Below the pieces are notes generated by a model. That model had not been told where the DNA came from. It saw only the letters and a list, made by a program, of their open reading frames with translations, and ran no database searches. The position numbers and the translations under genes are program-made. 64,000 nucleotides of DNA from Apoda limacodes (lineage: Eukaryota > Arthropoda > Insecta > Lepidoptera > Limacodidae): assembly GCA_946406115.1 (NCBI GenBank), contig OX291544.1, positions 31,823,521 through 31,887,520 of the forward strand. The letters run 5' to 3'. Below are positions 12,601 to 21,600 of this stretch, one piece after another; within the stretch, counting starts at the first letter, position 1, and each line of letters starts with the position of its first letter.

Positions 12601-15600
12601 TTGGACTACTGCTGTCCCAATACATCGACATAGATCGCGGTTAGTTTACCAACTGAAAATAATTTTATAACTGTAAAACAAAAAATGTGATGTAACAAAT
12701 AATTTACGGTTTTCAGATTTTTTTCTTTATGTGTGTCACAAGGCATTGCTACTTGGCAAATTTCATGATTCTAAATCAACGGAAAATACCCCATAGGTTT
12801 TGCTTTATTGGTATCATAATATGCGACAAAAATATTTTTTTGTAGCATTAACTTAAATGCTTGATTTTTTTACAAATTTAAGTGACGGTAGACACCGTAT
12901 TTGATATTAATTTCAACTTGATACCTCCACGCTTTCTTGAGTAAAAGGGTCTCGTCAGACAGCCAAACATTTGAGGTACGGAACCCTAAAAATGTGGTTC
13001 AAGAATGAGTTGGAATACGGTTGAGTCGGGGATAAGTTAAAGAGACCCTTATACAGGGCATTATCTGTCGACTTATCACTATGTTGCAGATATCATTATT
13101 TCATCGGCAGCAGAGTTACAGGGAATGGTAACAATTATATGTATATGAATTACTAAAAAGGAATGGAATGACTGTTAATGTAAATAAGATGAAAGTTATG
13201 GTTTTTGGAAGTAATGAATCTGTTATAGAATGTAACGTAAAAGTGGAAGGAAAGAAAGTAGAATAAGAACGAGATTTTGTACACTTGGAATCTCTTCTCA
13301 CAAGAGACGAAAGGTATTACAATGACGTTGAAAGAGCGAATGCGGGAAATCAAGTAAATAGAAACTGTCTGAAACGCCACGTTTAGCTGTTCATCACAAT
13401 GTGTTGGTTCTAACAAAAATGTATGGAAATGAATGTTGGGTATGGCAAATGAAGCATGAGAATTCGTGTCATTGCTAGCTAAGTTGAGAAGAAAAAACAA
13501 AGAAATACTTGTAATAGATGCCTATTTTTATCAAACCATATAAATCAAAATTACTGCAAGTTTATAAAATTTCTTCCACTGGCACCAACTCCAAAAATAA
13601 CAAATCAGATATTGATAGATACTATTTAAGTATTAATAATTTTGTGATTTGTCATTTAAAGTTCTTTTCTTTGAACTAATAAAAAATAGTTAATTTTAAC
13701 TTTTTAATTTAAGTTTATACAGATAGGTAAGATTCGTAGTCGGTTTTTATTTTTCTGCAAAAATAACGTCATATTTGAATTTTTGTGGTAATTGTAGCTT
13801 GTGTGTATTTAGAACGGAAAGTCGTTTCAAACGAGCTTTTCAAATAAGACAGCGGCGTTAAAAGGAATTATCGTTTTCAAAAAAAAATACAAAAATGCAA
13901 TTAATATTTCAAACGAGAGTGGTGAGCATATTATGGGGACCGCTTATAATCCGGCGGACCATTAGCTTGTTTGCCATCTTAGTGGTATAAAAAAAAAATA
14001 CTAAATGTACCTTTTATTCCTCGCTCCGCAGGCACGAAACTCCTCGCCCAGAATGGCGATTAGCCTCGCGAGCGGTCTTCCCGTCTCTGTCACACCGTCG
14101 CTCTCCTGCATCAGTCTGTCCTCTTCGCTCTCCACCTCCGGCTCTACGTCGCCCTCCTCTATGATGCGACGAGACACAGAGTCAATCACTTCTAGTAGCT
14201 CATTCTGAATTTGTACTTTGAATTTCTGTGGGATAACATTTCTGTAGCTGAATTAGGCTATTAATTGAGAGTAACTGCTAACTTTTAGATTAAATTAGAT
14301 TTACCTGAATCAAATACCATAATAAATAACTATTAAAAGATAATATTCCACTGCCATTACGTTTGTATGAGGCGTCTTTACATAGAACTAAATCTTAAGG
14401 GGCTACTTCGCGAATCAATACGTATCCGTAAGCCACGGCATATTTACTGGCTTGCGCTTTCCTGAACGCTCTGTGAATGAGAAACAGAGAAAGCAACAAC
14501 AATATATGCTTGGGTTTATTGGACGTAAATTCGAAATGAATTTATTAGATTTTTTTATTTCTTTTTCTCTCCTTTTATTTTTGTTTCGCGTCATTCAGTT
14601 TACAAATGTAGCAGCATAAAATTATGTATAAGCCTTTATATACCACCAAATAGAATAAAATGTTGCTATTAAAATTATTTCATAGTAGTAAATATCAATG
14701 TAGTTTTTCACTAGTATGCAGCATTTATTAACCTTTCATCCTTGATTTCGTGCTGACCACAGCACTTTTAAAAGTTTCAGAAGAGATCAGTTCTGGGTTG
14801 GAAAATACAGTGATCGGTGTCCTTATCCTTATTGGTAATGCGTTCAATGCCGTCGGTAATGACCTTCTACTAGCGATCAGGTAAAATTCTGTGCAAGTTA
14901 AGAAGATTATCCGGAAGTTTTCGTCTAAAACTTCGTCTTGAAAACGATTCAACTCATTATGCTGTTACTTTTAAAAGCACCTACTCGCACAAGTTTAAAT
15001 TTTTTCTACGACATGTTCTTGGTTGACTGGTAGAAAATGTATATAGCATTAAGTCTATCAATTGTACATTTTTTTTTCTAATTTGTGCAATAAAGAAAAT
15101 AAACAAAAAATAAACAAATAATTAACTAAACTTCATAACGTTATTTGATTCGTAAAGGGTCGTCATATTGTATACCACATTGGAATTCGGACTTGGAATT
15201 TCCTGACACTAATCTCCAGGTATATAAAACTAGACAGCCAAAACTTTAAAATACTCATTATCTTTACTATGAAATAGAAAGAAAGATTAACGTTTTGCAA
15301 CACCAACAAAAAATTTAAATAATCACAGGTTACTTTAAAATAAAAACCATCCAGTAAAATTGGTCCAATCAAGTTTTGGTATTACCAGATTTTTCATTAC
15401 GTAATCAAAATACATACAAATTAAAGATTAAATTTCTAGTAGGAAATTAGAGCTACAGATCACGTAGCTCCTTTTCAACCTTCTTATATATTTCTTGGTA
15501 CAAAACGTATTTAAAAAAACTGTGATCATAAAAGGGTTTTAAGTACCAACGACTTTTAGAACGTTTACAAAATTTTTTTTTTATTGTAGTCATTTTTATC

Positions 15601-18600
15601 AAAAATGAAAATTTTAGAAAACCCCTTTACTTGACCCCACACATGTTTCTAATAAAAAAAAAAAAAATACCATTTAAAAATTGGATGTCGTCATAACTCC
15701 TGTCCTAAAGGAAATATTTTTAAGAACTTTGGCTCAAAAAAATTGTTATGTTCTGCATTGTTTTTTTTGCGTACACCTTTTATTATGAGGCACACTGGTA
15801 TAATCAGACCAAAACTGCTTGCTTGCTTGACTTCAAAAAAAATGCAATGGAAATCGCAGAAAAGATTCAGGTATGTCATGTGAATCGCATGTTACAAGTT
15901 TGCTATTAGCAAAAGTAATACGGCCTTGTGTCACACTGATATTATACCTCGGTGGCTTCCTTGAGCTGTTCGAGCACTCCAAGCGCCTCGAGCGAGATCA
16001 TGACGGTGGTCTCGAAAGTCTTGTCCTCGTCACAGAGAGACGCCTCTAACTCTGGCGTGATGTCTTGGAGATACGCGTCTGTCACTTCTTCGGTTTTCGT
16101 TAACTCTACCAAATTTAAAAAAAAAGTTTGTTAATGAGCATAGTGAATTAGTAAAAATGTTAACAAGTGTATAGCACCACTGCAACTTCAATTTATTTTG
16201 ATAAGAATTTAACATTACCTACTTAATTACCCCCGACAAGTTCAAATTAGTTACAAGTATATTTTTCAGTCATATTATCAAGTTGTGAAATAAACGTAAT
16301 ATATAAATATATGTCGTCGCGGACTTTTTTATAGGCCTTTTTGAGTCTTACAACTTCCCAAAGAAAATATTTTCAACACTCAACTCGACTTGACCGTTTT
16401 TTCATCGAGTTAAGTTGCAAAAATGGTCATCACGAAAAGCCCTTTTATTTTAAAATGTAACCTATGTTAATCCCAAATGAGTTCATTCTGAATATTTTAA
16501 ATCAAATAAGTAGTTTAAGATAACCTTCATTCAAATCACAAACTCACAAACTTTACCTCTTTATAATATTAAGTATAGAAGTATAGACTATGTAGTATAG
16601 ATGGTGTTAGTTGTTACCGGCGAGCAGCAGCGCGGTGCGTCGGCGCGCGGAGACGCGGCGGGAGAGCGGCGCGGGCTCGCCGCGGTACACGGCCTCGCTC
16701 AGTCGCCGCACTATCTCCTCCACAAGCTCGCGTTTCTTCGCCTAACCACGAAGTAATATTTCTTGTCAACAGTGTTGAGAAAAATCATTACAAAAATTAG
16801 TCGTGAACATTATTATTTATTTGAGCACTGTAATTGACCAATGCTATGCAAGTAATATTAATATTTTATGCAACAAGACGACTCGAGCGTCTTAAATGCA
16901 AAGTAAACATAGTAGTCAACACTTACTTACTTATAAATTACGTTTTTAGGAAATATACTGACTGTTTTATTTGCAGTAGAGACACAAAGTTGTTTTTTGT
17001 GTCAAATACCTATGGTTAATTTATGCAAACATTTAGGTCCACTATTTTACACTCCCCTTTAAGGAACAATTAATTTTTAATTTAATATTTTTGGACTTTG
17101 CACACTGCGCCATCTGGTCCCAAACTAAGCAAAGCTTGTGCTATGGATATCAAACAATGGATAGAAATACAGTATGTGCTTACTTTTTATTGTAAATTCT
17201 CATTATACATAAAAAAACACCTAACTCAAGACAAATACAAATGTTCATCACTTGAATGTTTGTCTTGTGCGGGAATAGATCTCATGACCTTCAGGTCATT
17301 AACCACTGAGCCACAAGTCCCACAAATAAATAACAGACAAAGCTGATTACCACAAATCAGTGATCCGTTTATGTTGCTGCTCAGTTGAGATGAAAATTAT
17401 GGCAGATATTTAAAAACCACCTGTGTTGTGAACCAACTTTGTACTGCATTTTTAGTTGAAAATATTTATAAAGCTCTACTAATGGTAATTTTTGCAAAAT
17501 TTCTCAAAGACACCATTTTTAGGGTTCCGTACCGAAAGGGTAATTAGCAGAACCCTATTACTAAGACTTCACTGTCAGTCTGTCTGTCCGTCCGTCTGAC
17601 ACCAGGCTGTATCTCATGAACTGTGATTGTTAGAAAGTTGAAACTTTCACAGAAGATGTAGTTCTGTTGCCGCTGTAACAACAAATACTAAAAAACACAA
17701 TAAAATAAATCCCATACAACAAACGTGATTTTTTTGCTCGATATTGATAACGGCAACAGGTAGACGCTTAAAATATTCACAGAATATTTAGTTATTTGGT
17801 AACTTTAAAAATAAATAATTAAATTGAAATAAAACAAATATTTAAGGGGGGCTCCCATACAACAAACGTGATTTTTTTACAAAACATCCTTTTTGCCACT
17901 TAGCTACTCCACACTCGACTAGTGTTGTGGACTATGGCCTAAGCTCAAGGGCGGAAACGCTCAAAGTGGCACCAACAATATAAAGTAACCAAAATGTAAA
18001 AGTTACGTGTAAGTGTGCGGTGGTTGCGTGCAGCGCGTGCACGTGCTCTAGCGAAGAGTGGGCGGCTGTGAGTGCGGCGCGGAGAGTGCTCGCCGCGCAT
18101 AGCACGCGGCCCGCAGACAGCGCTTCGCGGGCCTCGCGCTCTGACACAACCACGCGCTCGCTAAATAAACAATACCAATTCATATTACACCTAATGGTAT
18201 AGCAATATGCATACCCTACAATACACATCCTACCAACACCTATCACTAAAAGGAAAAATTAAGGAAAAAGATCACAAGCAAAAGGTTTACTCAGTATGGC
18301 TGGGCACAAATTTCAGTTCAATATTTTAATCCAGACCCGCCAAAACCTTCATTGTCATATTTTTCAACCCATAACAACAGCTTATATGCATCAAAAACCT
18401 CATCATTATAATTTATTGAACCTATATTAATTTTATTTAAGAACAACACATTTGCCTGTCAGTTGTTTACTTTACATTTTCCATTACCAATCCAAAATTT
18501 AATAGCCACCGTAGTGTACGCAGGGCTTTTAACTACATTATTTTTTTGAAATTGACTCTTGCAATAGGTACCTACCTATATTTGTCTTTTCTGATTGGGT

Positions 18601-21600
18601 ATAAGCCGATACTAGAAAAATGTATGTTAAGGCCATAAAAAAAGTGGGTTGCAAGACTTTTTTTTTTGCAAAGACTACATTTTTGTGGAGGGACTGATAT
18701 ACAATATTTAGTAATAGGAATAGCACTTGTTTAGAACTTACAATCCAAAGCAAGAATTCTGAAATGTTTACTGGCTGCTATCACTTAATCTTGACAGCTC
18801 CATGGCTCAGTGGGTAATGACCTGCCTGCTGAATTCGAGGGGCAGGGGTTCAATTCCCGCAAATGACAAACAGTCCTGTGATAAATATTTGTGTGTCTTG
18901 AGTCTAGGTGTTTTCTATGTATTATATGTATTTAAAAAAGTATGTATATTCTGTTTTTTTAACTTGTCTTATCTTATAAACCTAAAATCATCAATATACC
19001 AAGTTCATCTCAATTGTACAACTGTGTATTTCAGCTTTCTGTATATTTTGAGCCAAAATCATAGCTTTCTTAATTTTAAGTTTACAAAATAAGACATATG
19101 TATTTGTATTTGTAGTCTGGTATCCATAATACAAGCCCTGCTTAGTTTGGGTATAGACACCATTGTCTGTGGGTAATGTCCAAAAATATTTATTATTCAT
19201 TTATTACCTTCCATGTCTCTGAGCTGTCTTTGAAGTTTTTTGACAAATTTTAGGTGTTTTTAAATCATTTTTATCTGCTGTTTTAAAATCTTCATTGGTT
19301 GGAAGCTACAAAATGATATTACTAACATGTCAGTGAGCATATTGAGTGCATAGTGATGGGTGCGTGCATCAGCCCAGAGCCGGCGCAAGTCCTCACGGCG
19401 TACGCGCAGCAGGCCTCGGCACGCCGCCAGCCGCGCCGACGCTGCGTCACAGTGCTGGCCCCAAGACCCTAAGGCTGCATCCACTGCATTGAACTTCTAC
19501 ACAAATAACAAACTTGTGTCCAGTACCTATTTATTGATTAAGCAGTGTTATTAGCAGGAATAAAAAACATTTAAAAATACAATTTTTTAAGCTTCTTACA
19601 AGCAAAATGACTTGTTGATTTTTTACCATGATATTAGTAGCCATAATAAGTACTACAACTAATTTTGTAAATTTTACCAGGTTACCTATTTTAGTAAAAA
19701 AAACAGATAAATGGAGAAACAGGTACACAACCCTTGAAACCAACTTTAAACTCCCACTAGAGTTCTTTGTTAAGTATTAGTTACACAGTTAAGTATTTGG
19801 ACATATGGGTATGTTAACGACTCTACTAGCCGACGATGACGTGATCTTTAGGTATAAGCAAGCGTTACTTTAAAAGTGAAATAATAGGTATTTTTTGGTC
19901 GTACGGTTTAAGTAGAGAACTCGTGCGGACTGAACTACCTATTATATGCTGATATTTGTAGGCTAAGTTTAAGTACCTAAGTTTCTTATTTGTTTGTTTA
20001 TTGTCTATGTATGTAGTATAGTTAATGTTTTCTTTGCATAACTTGTCTCTGCCTTGGCGCGTAAGCGCACATGTTGTTACAAGGCATCATTTATTTTGCC
20101 CGCACAAGGCTATATAGCTTGACATGTGCAAGCGGGGAAAACATGAGGCGAGGGGTTGTGTTGCTTGCATAGCTACAAGACTTGACCGACTCGACAGTTC
20201 GACATTATTCGAGAAGCGAGCAACACATACCCTCTGTATAGGTTGTGCTATTGTATCAATTAATTAAATGTGATATAAGGAATTCGGCTGTAGCCTTTTT
20301 AACTTCGTCTTTAGACCAATCAACCTTGCGCCTAAAATTACTATTTTACATGGCATCGTATTTTTTGCCCGCACAAAGCTTATCGATAGCTGGACATGTG
20401 CAAGCAGGGAAAACATGAGGTGAGGGGTTGTGTTGCTTGCATAGCTTCAAGACCTGACGGACTCGACAGTTTGACATTATTTGAGAAGCAAGCAACACAT
20501 ACCCTCTGTATTGGTTGTGCTATTGTATTGACAAATTAAATGTGATACAACATATTCAGCTGTTGCCTTTTTAACTTTGTCTTTAGAACAATCAACCCTG
20601 CGCCTAAAATTACTATTTTACAGGGTATAATAGCTAAAATGTACTAACATAGAAATATGTTATACTTTAACAAAAGACTTAAAAACGATTAACAATACCT
20701 GCATAACCTCCACGATTTCTTGAGCATGTTCAGCAACTAATTCATCCAACCTGGCATCGCTTTTCTTGTACTCTTTTTCTAGTTTTGCCCTCTCTTTCTC
20801 TCGCTGTTCATTTGTCTCACTTGCAGACAGTGTCCGAATCACAGACATTAACAGCCCACTCTGTTGAAGTATTACATTTATTAGGTTCTACACTATCTTC
20901 TCAATAGAGCCATTATTAGCTTTTATGAATAATGAATCCATAGATATAATAGAATTTTCCCTACATATTCATGATTTTTCTTTTTTTTCTTAGTTTTTGA
21001 CCTTATCATACATACCTTTGAGTAAGGACATGGATAAGGCCATTGTCGGTTTGTCTTATTCCTAATGCTAAAGCCTTACGCTAAATTTACAAGACCTAAC
21101 TTATGATGGCAAAAAAAAATAGAAGTGTGCTCCGTGGGTTTACTCAAATGCTACTGGGCTTACCTCTATGCAAATGATACCACAGACACACACACACACA
21201 TACACTCGCAAAGTGTCAACTGTGTAGAAATTAAAAAAAAAACTACACACCTATGGCTCTTTAAGAGAAGAGGGGTCCGTACATTAGGACAGAACCTTCA
21301 CATCATCTTCAACACCTAATCAGTTAAAGTAACGCATATGTATGCATACACATAGTAGCAGTTTAATATAAATTGGAGACTGATTATTACATAAAATAAA
21401 AAAATGCTTTATAATTTTTACACCACACCATGCATATTAGTATATGCTTCAGTTTTTCAGTTTAGTATATGATATAGGCTTCAGTATTATTATTATTGTT
21501 GTATAGTTTTGATTGTGTTACTTAATTAAAGAGTTTTTGTGTTAATAAAAAAGGGCTTCAGTTACCCCAAAAATTAGTGTCATATTGTAAAGTTTATGTT

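Noticed and set aside
14728..14952. Extra Sec8 exon in intron 6
   Set aside because: No flanking splice signs in a matching phase and no similarity to Sec8; exons 6 and 7 already join in phase.
18796..18870. Possible tRNA gene
   Set aside because: A and B boxes are present, but the cloverleaf cannot be closed and the sequence continues into a SINE body seen in several copies.
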